A DNA stretch of 5,945 nt from JBEHWX01 sp048498995 (GTDB lineage: Bacteria; Bacteroidota; Ignavibacteria; OLB7). The first letter of the stretch is position 1. Each line of letters starts with the position of its first letter. Of the stretch, positions 1 to 5,840 are shown piece after piece. The translations under genes were made by a program, and so were the position numbers. The notes beneath the pieces are model-generated. The model saw only the letters and a program-made list of their open reading frames with translations. It was not told the origin of the DNA and searched no databases. Location of the stretch: positions 1 through 5,945 of the forward strand of contig JBEHWX010000174.1 in assembly GCA_048498995.1 (NCBI GenBank), read 5' to 3'.

Positions 1-119
1 GCGGCAGCTCGGCGGCCACGCGCGGCCCGGCGGTTTCCCGAGAGTCCCCGCCCGGCGCGACTGTCGCGTCCGGGACGCGCAACGATATCGACAGCATCAT
101 CGGAGAGCCGATACCATGA
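1..119 (+). CDS. C-terminal end of an unidentified upstream protein (partial)
   Basis: The frame starting at base 3 is open from the window edge to a TGA at 117-119 and encodes about 38 residues ending in DIDSIIGEPIP. By hand count about 31 of 38 third codon positions are G or C, more than in the other two frames here, which fits a real gene in a GC-rich genome. The TGA overlaps the ATG of the next gene (sequence ATGA, 116-119), an arrangement common in translationally coupled operon pairs. The tail is rich in Ala, Ser, Pro and Arg before the final acidic/hydrophobic residues and shows no domain I recognise. The alternative is that this is only a promoter/5' leader; the frame in phase with the downstream ATG is also open to the edge, so coding status rests on third-position bias and the overlap. 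Confidence 0.5.
   Translation, partial: GSSAATRGPAVSRESPPGATVASGTRNDIDSIIGEPIP
102..107 (+). promoter_or_regulatory. Ribosome binding site of the secreted-protein gene
   Basis: GGAGAG lies 8 bases before the ATG at 116. It supports that ATG, which also begins a clear signal peptide, as the true start even though the frame is open further upstream. Confidence 0.55.
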
Positions 120-2212
120 GGTGGATCTACCTGTTTATCTCGCTCTTTCTCATCACGCTCAATGCCGCGCGCGCCGTGGTCAAAACCAGTCAGGAGAACG
201 GGGCGTGGGAGGCGATCGCATGGCTCCCCGCCGGCACTCCCGACGCCGGGGACACCGTGGTGATCAACAGCAACGTGACCGGCATGTACGGCGGCAACTT
301 CGCGCAACTGGTGGTGGCCCCGGGGAAGCGTCTGGAGATCGCGCTCCACTCCCCGCAGGTCGAGGAGCTCCTCAACTACGGCACCATCGAGATCGCGCAG
401 GGGCGCGCCCTGGTGGTGATGGGGAGCGTGCTCAACAATGGCATCCTGGCGGGAGATGGACGTATCGAGATGATCGGCTCCGGCACCATCCTCCGGGGCA
501 CCGGCACGTTCGAATCGCTCGCGGTCAACATCCCCGGCGGAGGGCGTATCCAGCTCGGTGATTCCCTGTCGCTCGCCTCCCTCTCCATCGGCGACCGGGA
601 TACGCTCGATATCGGCTCGTATAACCTCGCCGTGCGAGGAGGCTATCTGTCGGCCTCGGCGGAGGGAAGGGGAGGCGTGGTGGGCACCACCGGCATCACG
701 ACGCTGATGGGCCCGGTCTTCGGCGTGGTGGCGACCGGCGTGGTGGTGGCCGATCCTCCCACGGGGCCCGCGTCGAGGCGGACGCTCGCGGAGATCTCCG
801 GATCGCTCGGGATGGCGGGAGGCGAGGTCCGCTTCCGCTCCTCGCGGCGCATCGACTTCACCCGCCTGATGGGCCGCGCGCTCGTCGACTCCGGCGCCAC
901 GCTCGTCACCGCCGGCATCGGCGGCAACGGGTGGGTGCGCGCCGACGGCCCGGTGCTGGTCCACGGAACGATAACCGCCGACGATCCCGCGCTGCGCTGG
1001 GAGGTGGCCGATACCATCGTCAACCGCGGATTGCTCGAGGGATTCACGTTGATGATGACCGGCGCTCGCGGGCTGATCGCCAGCGATTCCGGCTCGTGGG
1101 ACGAGGGGATGAGCGTCCTCTATCGCGCCTCTTCCGGCGGACGTCTCACGCTTCGCGGAGGGCTCACCCTCTCCTCGCTCGTCATCGCCGGGGCGGGGAG
1201 CGCGGACTCGAACATCGTGGTCGACGCCGGCTCCTGGCCGCTCACGGTGCGGCATCTGTTCCAGAGCGACGCGGCGCGCGGCAACGGCATCCGGAGCGAT
1301 TCGGTGGTCCGCCTCCGCTCCGAGGCGCGCGGGATGGTTTCCGGCTCGACGGTGTTCGACGGATTCTGGGACGCGCGAATCTCCGGTCGCTACGGACGCG
1401 CCGGCGGCTACGCTCGCATCGCCGCGCCGAAGAGCGCGGTCGGCTCCTTCGACGTGCTCGGCGACCTGATCGTCGACAAGCCGTATCTGCTCGCGCTCGA
1501 TACCGGCGCCACTGCCATCGTGGCCGGTGGCGGCTCGATCGCCGGACGGCTCGACCTCGGCGTGGGCGGGCGGCTCGACGTGGCGGGGGATCTGGTGGCC
1601 GAGCGTGGGATCGAGGGGGCCGGACGGCTTCGTCTGCTCGGCATGTCGCGACGGCTGTCGGTGACCGGCAACATCGGCCAGAGCGTGGTGATGGAGATCG
1701 GCGACGGCGAGCGCGCGGCCTCCGCGGTGCTCGACGGTCATGGGCTGTCGGTGCCGCGCCTGGTGGTGCGCGCCGGCTCGGCGATCGACGCGGCCGACGG
1801 CGAGCCGATCGTCGTGACTCGGGAGTATCGCCACGAGGTTGCCTACAACGCCGGAACGGTGCCGGCCTCGAGCCCCTGCCGCGCGGACGGAACGGCGGAC
1901 GGAACGGAGGCCATGATGCCGGGGAGCGGCTACTGGCGGAGCTTCGAGCGGCCGACGACGGTCGCTGGCCGGGGCGGATTCGTCGGGCTGCCGCTGAGCA
2001 TTCCGGTGCGCGCCGGATGGAATCTGATCGGCGGCGCGAGCATGCCGGCGCCCGCCTACGCGGTGACGGCCGAGGGAACCCGCATCGCATCCGGATTCTT
2101 CCTCTACGACGCCGACGGCCGCGCCGCGCGCGCCGAGACGATCGAGCCGGGGAGTGCCTACTGGGTGCGGGTGGAGAGCGATGGCGTCCTGGTGCTCCAC
2201 GCGGGGCGCTGA
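116..2212 (+). CDS. Large secreted beta-repeat surface protein with GWNLIG/YWVRV C-terminal block
   Basis: The product is 698 residues. Residues 1-20 are a signal peptide: a short charged start (MRW), a hydrophobic core (IYLFISLFLITL) and a likely cleavage after ARA. The mature start (about 29-50) has W31, W36 and GDTVVI, the pattern that opens many secreted beta-helix/beta-sandwich proteins. The body is Gly, Val, Leu and Asp rich without long helices. It carries recurring modules such as LSLASLSIGD...LDIGSYNLAVRG (about 149-175) and LTLSSLVIAG...VVDAGSWPLTVRH (about 350-380), suggesting a repetitive beta fold. The C-terminal part has GYW (605-607), IPVRAGWNLIGG (629-640) and AYWVRV (681-686), a block seen in many FCB-group secreted proteins. 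No Por-type sorting domain (a typical YPNPF-like tail) follows; the protein ends four residues after VLVL. Role is probably cell-surface or extracellular; substrate or partner unknown. The ATG overlaps the preceding TGA, so it may be an operon's second gene. Confidence 0.85.
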   Translation: MRWIYLFISLFLITLNAARAVVKTSQENGAWEAIAWLPAGTPDAGDTVVINSNVTGMYGGNFAQLVVAPGKRLEIALHSPQVEELLNYGTIEIAQGRALVVMGSVLNNGILAGDGRIEMIGSGTILRGTGTFESLAVNIPGGGRIQLGDSLSLASLSIGDRDTLDIGSYNLAVRGGYLSASAEGRGGVVGTTGITTLMGPVFGVVATGVVVADPPTGPASRRTLAEISGSLGMAGGEVRFRSSRRIDFTRLMGRALVDSGATLVTAGIGGNGWVRADGPVLVHGTITADDPALRWEVADTIVNRGLLEGFTLMMTGARGLIASDSGSWDEGMSVLYRASSGGRLTLRGGLTLSSLVIAGAGSADSNIVVDAGSWPLTVRHLFQSDAARGNGIRSDSVVRLRSEARGMVSGSTVFDGFWDARISGRYGRAGGYARIAAPKSAVGSFDVLGDLIVDKPYLLALDTGATAIVAGGGSIAGRLDLGVGGRLDVAGDLVAERGIEGAGRLRLLGMSRRLSVTGNIGQSVVMEIGDGERAASAVLDGHGLSVPRLVVRAGSAIDAADGEPIVVTREYRHEVAYNAGTVPASSPCRADGTADGTEAMMPGSGYWRSFERPTTVAGRGGFVGLPLSIPVRAGWNLIGGASMPAPAYAVTAEGTRIASGFFLYDADGRAARAETIEPGSAYWVRVESDGVLVLHAGR

Positions 2213-2355
2213 GCGGTGCGTGAAGGGGTGAACCGGGCGTATTCGGACGATAGCGGGTGGCGACATGCCATGCGGACGCCGGCGGGTTTCGAGGATGATA
2301 AATCGATGCGGTCCTGTGTATCTTCCGGCGTTCGAGGGAGACTAACCAGGTAACA

Positions 2356-2382
2356 GAATCGTCACTGTAGAGTGAGTGATTC
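2356..2382 (+). promoter_or_regulatory. Imperfect inverted repeat upstream of hflX
   Basis: In the 230-bp spacer between the secreted-protein gene and hflX, GAATC-g-TCACT (2356-2366) can pair with AGTGA-gt-GATTC (2371-2382) across a GTAG loop: 10 base pairs with a small internal asymmetry. It sits about 60 bases before the hflX start and has no T-tract, so it looks more like a 5' leader structure or operator than a terminator. I found no convincing -35/-10 pair in the spacer and no intrinsic terminator for the upstream gene. Confidence 0.25.
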
Positions 2383-2442
2383 ACATGTGTCGCCGGGGCC
2401 GGACGGTTCCATGGCGACGACTTCATCGAGAACGAAAGAGCA

Positions 2443-3777
2443 TTGCAAGAGACACGACTACACACCATCAACCAGGTCGAGCGTGAGCGCGCGATTCTGG
2501 TTGGACTGGCCCTCTGGCCGGTGACTCGCGAAGAGACGGTCGATCACCTCAATGAGCTCGAGCTTCTTGCCGACACCGCCGGCGCCGATAGCATCCACAA
2601 GGTTATCCAGTCACTCCCGCGCAAGGACTCGGCCTTCTTCATCGGAAAGGGGAAGGCGGAGGAGATCGCGCAGATCGTGCAGGACGAGGATATCACGCTT
2701 GTGATCATCGACGACGACCTTTCCCCGGTGCAGGCACGAAATCTCGAGAAGATGATCAACCGGAAGGTGATCGACCGGAGCGGTCTGATCCTGGACATCT
2801 TCGCCAAGCGCGCCCGCTCCAGCGAGGCGCGTACGCAGGTGGAGCTTGCGCAGCTTCAGTACATGATGACCCGTCTGACGCGCCAGTGGACCCACCTTTC
2901 GAAACAGTACGGTGGTATCGGCACGAAGGGACCGGGTGAGACGCAGATCGAGACCGACCGCCGGATGATCCGCACGCGCATCGCGCACCTGCGCGAGAAG
3001 CTGGAGCGGATCGACACGCAACGCGAAACGCAGCGGAAGGGACGCGAGGAGCGCTTCCGCTTTGCCCTGGTCGGCTATACCAACGCCGGCAAGTCGACGC
3101 TGATGAACGAGCTGACCGGCGCGGGAGTCCACGCCGAGAACCGCCTGTTCGCCACGCTCGACTCCACCGTGCGCGCCGTGGAGCTGACGCCCGGACGCAC
3201 CGTGCTCGTCTCCGACACGGTCGGGTTCATCCGGAAGCTTCCGTCGCATCTGGTGGCCAGCTTCCGTTCCACTCTCTCCGAGGTGAAGGAAGCCGACGCG
3301 CTGCTGCACGTGGTGGATGCCTCGGCGCCGACGGTCTACGAACAGATCAAGGTGGTGGAGGAGACCCTCCAGTCGATCGGCGCCGCCGAGATCCCGGTGA
3401 TCATGGTCTTCAACAAGATCGACCAGCTCGACACGCAGGACGAACGGTTCCTCGACCTGAGGGCCCGCTATCCGGAGTCGATCGCCATCTCGGCGCAGCG
3501 CGGACTCAACGTCGGATCGCTGCGCGAGCGGATGATCCGACTGGTGGAGGATACGTACGTGGAGCGGGTGGTGCAGGTGCCGCTGGATCGGTTCAACGCC
3601 CTCTCGAAGATCTACGACGTGGCCGACGTGATCGACCGTCAGTTCGACGAGACGAGCGCCTTCGTGACGCTCCGTTACTCGCCGAAGATGACCGACCACG
3701 TGGAGCATATCCTCGCGGTGGCACGGGCACGGACGGTGGAAGGGCAGGAGCCGACGCCGCTCCGAACCGCGATCTGA
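2443..3777 (+). CDS. hflX: Ribosome-associated GTPase HflX
   Basis: The 444-residue product has the usual HflX length and order. The N-terminal HflX domain (about 14-115) begins ERAILVGL and includes FFIGKGKAEEI (65-75) and DDDLSPVQARNLE (90-102). Next come DRSGLILDIFAKRARSSE (111-128), a helical linker and the family motif GPGETQIETDRR (163-174). The G domain has the P-loop GYTNAGKST (211-219), switch I around FATLD (236-240), DTVGF (258-262), NKID (324-327) and SAQ (350-352). A C-terminal domain (about 376-430) follows. All nucleotide-binding motifs are intact. Characterised HflX proteins bind the large ribosomal subunit and use GTP to split stalled or hibernating 70S ribosomes, notably under heat stress. 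The start is TTG at 2443: upstream codons in this frame back to the TGA at 2377 include no ATG, GTG or TTG, and METxxx...ERAILVG fits the family N-terminus. The ribosome binding site is weak (GAAAGAG ends only 2 bases before TTG). Confidence 0.97.
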   Translation: MQETRLHTINQVERERAILVGLALWPVTREETVDHLNELELLADTAGADSIHKVIQSLPRKDSAFFIGKGKAEEIAQIVQDEDITLVIIDDDLSPVQARNLEKMINRKVIDRSGLILDIFAKRARSSEARTQVELAQLQYMMTRLTRQWTHLSKQYGGIGTKGPGETQIETDRRMIRTRIAHLREKLERIDTQRETQRKGREERFRFALVGYTNAGKSTLMNELTGAGVHAENRLFATLDSTVRAVELTPGRTVLVSDTVGFIRKLPSHLVASFRSTLSEVKEADALLHVVDASAPTVYEQIKVVEETLQSIGAAEIPVIMVFNKIDQLDTQDERFLDLRARYPESIAISAQRGLNVGSLRERMIRLVEDTYVERVVQVPLDRFNALSKIYDVADVIDRQFDETSAFVTLRYSPKMTDHVEHILAVARARTVEGQEPTPLRTAI

Positions 3778-3834
3778 TCGATCTGATCGAGCGACGCAAG
3801 CGGGCATGATCCGATGATCGTGCTCCGAAGAACG

Positions 3835-3868
3835 CGAGGCCCGGCGGGATGATTCCCGCCGGGCCTCG
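3835..3868 (+). terminator. Intrinsic-type terminator after hflX
   Basis: Bases 3835-3849 pair perfectly with 3854-3868 (15 bp, GC-rich, TGAT loop), starting 57 bases after the hflX stop. The downstream tail (TTGCATTC) is only weakly T-rich, so termination may be partial or need a factor. The reverse-strand tail is CGTTCTTC, so it could also act on transcripts from the right. Confidence 0.7.
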
Positions 3869-3891
3869 TTGCATTCGCGCCGGAGCATCCC

Positions 3892-3984
3892 ATGGCATTG
3901 CACGTGCGAGCGTCACATTGCACGAAGAACTCACATTGCACGAAGGACATCACTCGCCGATCAACCGTGAGTATCGCAGCGTAG
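3892..3984 (+). CDS. Possible 30-residue small protein or leader peptide
   Basis: An ATG at 3892 is preceded by GGAG at 3882-3885 with an ideal 6-base gap. The frame runs 30 codons to TAG (3982-3984), starting MALHVRAS and ending STVSIAA. Its centre is a tandem SHCTKN-SHCTKD encoded by an 18-bp duplication, giving two HC pairs. It sits between two hairpin terminators (3835-3868 and 4030-4057), the second about 45 bases after its stop, which is how a tiny independent gene or leader could look. Against it: only 23 bases separate the first hairpin from the ATG, so it has no room for a promoter of its own unless that overlaps the hairpin, and 30-codon frames are common by chance. No family recognised. 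Confidence 0.22.
   Translation: MALHVRASHCTKNSHCTKDITRRSTVSIAA
3913..3948 (+). repeat. 18-bp tandem duplication
   Basis: Bases 3913-3930 and 3931-3948 are identical at 17 of 18 positions (only GAAGAAC versus GAAGGAC differs). A third partial copy of the core CATTGCACG occurs at 3896. The period is a multiple of three, so the duplication keeps the small ORF in frame. Confidence 0.85.
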
Positions 3985-4005
3985 ACTCAGGGGGGAAGGC
4001 GGTGA

Positions 4006-4030
4006 TCGTTGTGGTGGGGAGTAACAACGA
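4006..4030 (+). promoter_or_regulatory. Hairpin just before the second terminator, with alternative pairing
   Basis: TCGTTGT (4006-4012) is the exact reverse complement of ACAACGA (4024-4030), with an 11-base loop. The same bases have a second choice: GGGGAG (4016-4021) can pair with CTCCCC (4049-4054) and ACAACG (4024-4029) with CGTTGT (4040-4045). That would break the terminator at 4030-4057. The two folds exclude each other, as in attenuators, but the terminator fold is clearly the more stable by base-pair count, and no regulated + strand gene follows. Confidence 0.3.
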
Positions 4031-4060
4031 ACGGGGAGCCGTTGTCGGCTCCCCGTTTGT
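4030..4060 (+). terminator. Strong intrinsic terminator, possibly bidirectional
   Basis: Bases 4030-4041 (AACGGGGAGCCG) pair perfectly with 4046-4057 across a TTGT loop: a 12-bp GC-rich stem running into TTTGT. On the reverse strand the stem is followed by CGTTGTTA, moderately T-rich, so it could also stop transcripts coming from the DUF2188 side. It lies about 250 bases beyond the hflX stop and behind another hairpin, so it is either a back-up terminator or ends a short transcript between the two hairpins. Confidence 0.72.
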
Positions 4061-4063
4061 AGG

Positions 4064-4083
4064 CGTCGGACAAATTTCCGACG
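4064..4083. repeat. Inverted repeat, 7-bp arms
   Basis: CGTCGGA (4064-4070) and TCCGACG (4077-4083) are perfect inverted copies separated by CAAATT. It is the third hairpin in a row and marks the left border of the C-rich region. It has no T-tract on the + strand. It could be a small operator or an RNA hairpin that stops 3'-end trimming. Confidence 0.45.
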
Positions 4084-4231
4084 TGGACCTCCCACACTAC
4101 CTCAGCACCATCATCCTTCTCACGCATCCTCCGCACACATCACCGGTCCACGATCCTCTCTCACTCTCGTGCTCCTCAGTGGAGCGGCATCCCTTCCCGA
4201 TCATGCACCCTAACCTTGTACATCGTCACCC

Positions 4232-4267
4232 ATGTTCCTCAATCACATCATGTCCCTCAATCACACA
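4232..4267 (+). repeat. Imperfect 18-bp tandem repeat
   Basis: Bases 4232-4249 and 4250-4267 match at 15 of 18 positions around the core CCTCAATCACA. It lies inside the C-rich region and suggests growth of that region by local duplication. Confidence 0.7.
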
Positions 4268-4427
4268 GTTTCCTCTCTCTTCTCTCTCGACTCCTCTCAA
4301 TCCTGACATCCGTACCACCAATCATCCATCACCCAAAGCATCCGTTCACACTTCCACCATTCATGCTCAACCCCAACAATCACTCTCATCCACACCCACA
4401 CTCATCACCCGATCGTTCACATCATCA

Positions 4428-4467
4428 GTCCCTGTCACATCCATGCCGTCCCTGTCACCCATCCGTT
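4428..4467 (+). repeat. Imperfect 20-bp tandem repeat
   Basis: GTCCCTGTCAC occurs at 4428-4438 and again at 4448-4458, a period of 20; the remainder of each unit (ATCCATGCC and CCATCCGTT) is only partly conserved. This is a second local duplication within the C-rich region. Confidence 0.65.
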
Positions 4468-4646
4468 ACCCAATCGCATCGCATTCTTCATCTCTCTGCT
4501 CTCTCTCGTCACATCCTCTGTCCAAACTCTTACAGAAACCCTGCCAAACCTTTTCGTCATTCCATCTCACCATCACCTCACCACCTGATCCTTGCGCATC
4601 GAAACGCCCGACGTCCCTTCCACTGATCTCGCCGATCGGAAGCCGA

Positions 4647-4844
4647 TCAGGAGAACTCTTCCTCCACGCTGCCGTCAGGGTTATGTATGACTATCTGGCC
4701 CGAGCCGGCGGTCTTGATGATCGCCCGCGCCGCCATCACTGCCTGTTGGATATCCGGGTGCGTCGTCCTCGAGCTCTCGGTTTGTTCTCCGATCAGCTCC
4801 CATCCCTTCGGCCCCGGCATTACATGAAATACTCTTCGTTCCAT
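4647..4844 (-). CDS. DUF2188 small protein
   Basis: The 65-residue product matches the DUF2188 pattern: an N-terminal strand with FHVMPGPKGWELIGE (6-20), a helix with repeated Ala (QQAVMAARAIIKTAG), and the C-terminal strand-turn QIVIHNPDGSVEEEFS. DUF2188 proteins are small stand-alone cytoplasmic proteins of unknown function, and the length is normal for the family. The ATG at 4844 is chosen over the upstream in-frame GTG (4871) and ATG (4865). It has GGGGAG at 4853-4858 with 8-base spacing, gives the usual family N-terminus, and leaves room for a possible promoter at 4872-4900. It is co-directional with the DUF488 gene but about 410 bp away, so it is probably transcribed separately. No strong terminator follows directly; downstream is the skewed region. 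Confidence 0.85.
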   Translation of the reverse strand: MERRVFHVMPGPKGWELIGEQTESSRTTHPDIQQAVMAARAIIKTAGSGQIVIHNPDGSVEEEFS

Positions 4845-4852
4845 CACCCACA

Positions 4853-4858
4853 CTCCCC
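4853..4858 (-). promoter_or_regulatory. Ribosome binding site of the DUF2188 gene
   Basis: The minus strand reads GGGGAG 8 bases before the ATG at 4844, favouring that start over the longer versions. Confidence 0.5.
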
Positions 4859-4871
4859 GATTCATAATCAC

Positions 4872-4900
4872 ATTAATGAATGCTAGTAGAATCGTGCCAA
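4872..4900 (-). promoter_or_regulatory. Candidate promoter for the DUF2188 gene
   Basis: On the minus strand, TTGGCA (4895-4900) and ATTAAT (4872-4877) are separated by 17 bases, resembling -35 and -10 boxes in an AT-richer patch. Transcription would start near 4865, about 20 bases before the ATG at 4844. If the organism is in Bacteroidota, its principal sigma factor would prefer a different -7 element, so this is tentative. Confidence 0.25.
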
Positions 4901-5256
4901 TTGCATCATGAGCTCCTTGGGCGTATCGATCGAGGGGTGAGAGGCCGTTTTTCGATGGCGTCTATCGAGAAACCTGCAATTCGGGGTAGAATATGACCAA
5001 GTGTGAAATGCCGAGCTGGATATTCGATTTCAAAATGGTTGGCAAAGTGCGCCTTGGGGTGATCGGGATGTGCGATCATGGGAGCGGAAGGGTGATGAAG
5101 GTGCACGGGGCGGGGATGAATGCCACGGGATTCGACCGGCGCCGCGTGGGATGCGGAATGGGGGTAGGAGGTCGATGGGCGGGTTCGGCGGTGCCGGGAG
5201 GGGACGGCCATTGGAGGGGGCCGGACGAGCCTCCATGGCATCGAGGGCATCACGCA
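4901..5256 (-). other. Spacer between DUF488 and DUF2188 genes, C-rich and G-poor on the minus strand
   Basis: No protein family is recognisable here. At 5041-5220 the + strand has about 92 G and 31 C by hand count (skew near +0.5), so the minus-strand transcript leaving the DUF488 gene would be C-rich and G-poor. This is the same relation of gene end to C-rich RNA as downstream of hflX, but on the opposite strand. No strong intrinsic terminator was seen. Several overlapping open frames run through it, including a 76-codon minus-strand frame (5260 to 5030) whose ATG overlaps the DUF488 stop, but their Pro/Arg/Ser-rich products look like composition effects. Confidence 0.45.
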
Positions 5257-5808
5257 TCATTCCGCGGGGGCTTCGTAGGAGAGGCGGCCGTCGATGATCC
5301 GCGCGGCGGAGGTGTAGGGATGCTCCTTGATCTGGCGCGCGTCCATGATGTGGAGCACTCTGGCGCCACGGACCATTACGTAGTCCGCGATCAGCGAGCG
5401 GTGGCAGCGCCACCAGAGGAGCTCGGCGCACATCACCGCCGTGGCGCGGCTCCGCGCCCCCTCCATCAGACGCTCGATCTCCCCGGCGAATTCGGGCGTC
5501 TCCATATAGTCGGCGTAGCCCTGGAACTGCGAGCTGCGCCACGCCGTGTTGACCGAGTCGGGACGTGGACGGCGACGTCCGCCGAGCTCGGGGAAGGGGA
5601 GATAGGAGATGCCGGCCCGCTCGAGCGCCGGACCGAGCTCCTCCGGATTGAACTGCGGATGCCGTCGCGAGCCGGCGTACCGGCGCACGTCGGCCAGCGC
5701 CGTGACGCCATGCGCGAGGAGTGCCTCGACGAGCTCCTCGACCGGTCTGGTCGAGTGCCCGATCGTCCAGAGCGTGATCTCCCGATACTCTTGGCCGTTC
5801 TCCTTCAT
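5257..5808 (-). CDS. DUF488 family protein
   Basis: The 183-residue product carries the DUF488 hallmarks in order: WTIGHST (14-20), an ADVRRYAGSRRHPQF block (39-53), ELGG (74-77), GYADYM (97-102), MCAE (126-129), WRCHR (133-137) and a final VLHIM strand (151-155). Length fits the longer DUF488 group. The conserved Arg, Cys, Glu and His residues suggest a ligand-binding or catalytic pocket, but no activity is established for the family to my knowledge. It is presumably cytoplasmic, with no signal peptide or membrane segment. The ATG at 5808 has GGAGGG (5813-5818) at 4-base spacing. The stop of an upstream gene on the same strand lies only 32 bases before the ATG, so the two are probably co-transcribed. 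Downstream is the C-rich (minus strand) spacer. Confidence 0.92.
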   Translation of the reverse strand: MKENGQEYREITLWTIGHSTRPVEELVEALLAHGVTALADVRRYAGSRRHPQFNPEELGPALERAGISYLPFPELGGRRRPRPDSVNTAWRSSQFQGYADYMETPEFAGEIERLMEGARSRATAVMCAELLWWRCHRSLIADYVMVRGARVLHIMDARQIKEHPYTSAARIIDGRLSYEAPAE

Positions 5809-5812
5809 CGGA

Positions 5813-5818
5813 CCCTCC
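5813..5818 (-). promoter_or_regulatory. Ribosome binding site of the DUF488 gene
   Basis: The minus strand reads GGAGGG 4 bases before the ATG at 5808, a near-perfect Shine-Dalgarno sequence and the best in the window. Confidence 0.65.
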
Positions 5819-5840
5819 GTTCCCTGCGTCCCCCTCGCCG

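Larger units (their letters stand above)
4081..4620 (+). other. 540-bp non-coding region, C-rich and G-poor on the + strand (rut-like composition)
   Basis: By hand count this stretch has about 231 C and 53 G on the + strand (43% C, 10% G; GC skew near -0.63). Overall GC is about 53%, well below the neighbouring genes. It is full of CA, TC and CC steps (CATC, TCAC, CCTCTC) and has few possible hairpins because G is scarce. A long, unstructured, pyrimidine/C-rich, G-poor RNA is the classic preferred substrate of Rho, and the + strand transcript here would be read-through from hflX. Open frames across it encode only His/Ser/Pro/Thr-rich low-complexity sequence and arise because TAG and TGA need G. 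On the minus strand it would form a G-rich, C-poor 3' region for the DUF2188 message. The composition is seen directly; the termination role is inferred. Confidence 0.6.

Noticed and set aside
65..79. Terminator hairpin before the secreted-protein gene
   Set aside because: CGCGTC/GACGCG is a 6-bp stem with no T-tract and lies within the likely coding tail of the upstream gene.
1242..2471. 409-codon minus-strand open frame opposite the secreted-protein gene
   Set aside because: Its Arg/Pro/Ser-rich product is the usual antisense shadow of a GC-rich gene; the + strand gene has a signal peptide and recognisable motifs.
2611..3903. 430-codon minus-strand open frame opposite hflX
   Set aside because: hflX on the + strand is unambiguous; the antisense product is His/Arg-rich and matches nothing known.
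3675..3953. Minus-strand frame with a Cys-rich start (FVQCEFFVQCDARTCNAMGC)
   Set aside because: The Cys pattern comes from the 18-bp duplication read in reverse; the frame then runs through the terminator and the hflX 3' end.
4216..4626. 136-codon + strand open frame in the C-rich region
   Set aside because: It overlaps another equally open frame, has no domain and the same compositional cause, and no ribosome binding site was seen.
4633..4649. Terminator after the DUF2188 gene
   Set aside because: GATCGG and CCGATC can form only a 6-bp stem with a 3-base loop, and no T-tract follows on the minus strand.
3849..4886. 345-codon + strand open frame across the hairpins and the C-rich region
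   Set aside because: It begins inside the hflX terminator stem, runs through three hairpins, continues antisense to the DUF2188 gene, and is His/Ser/Pro/Thr low-complexity. G scarcity removes TAG and TGA and explains its length.
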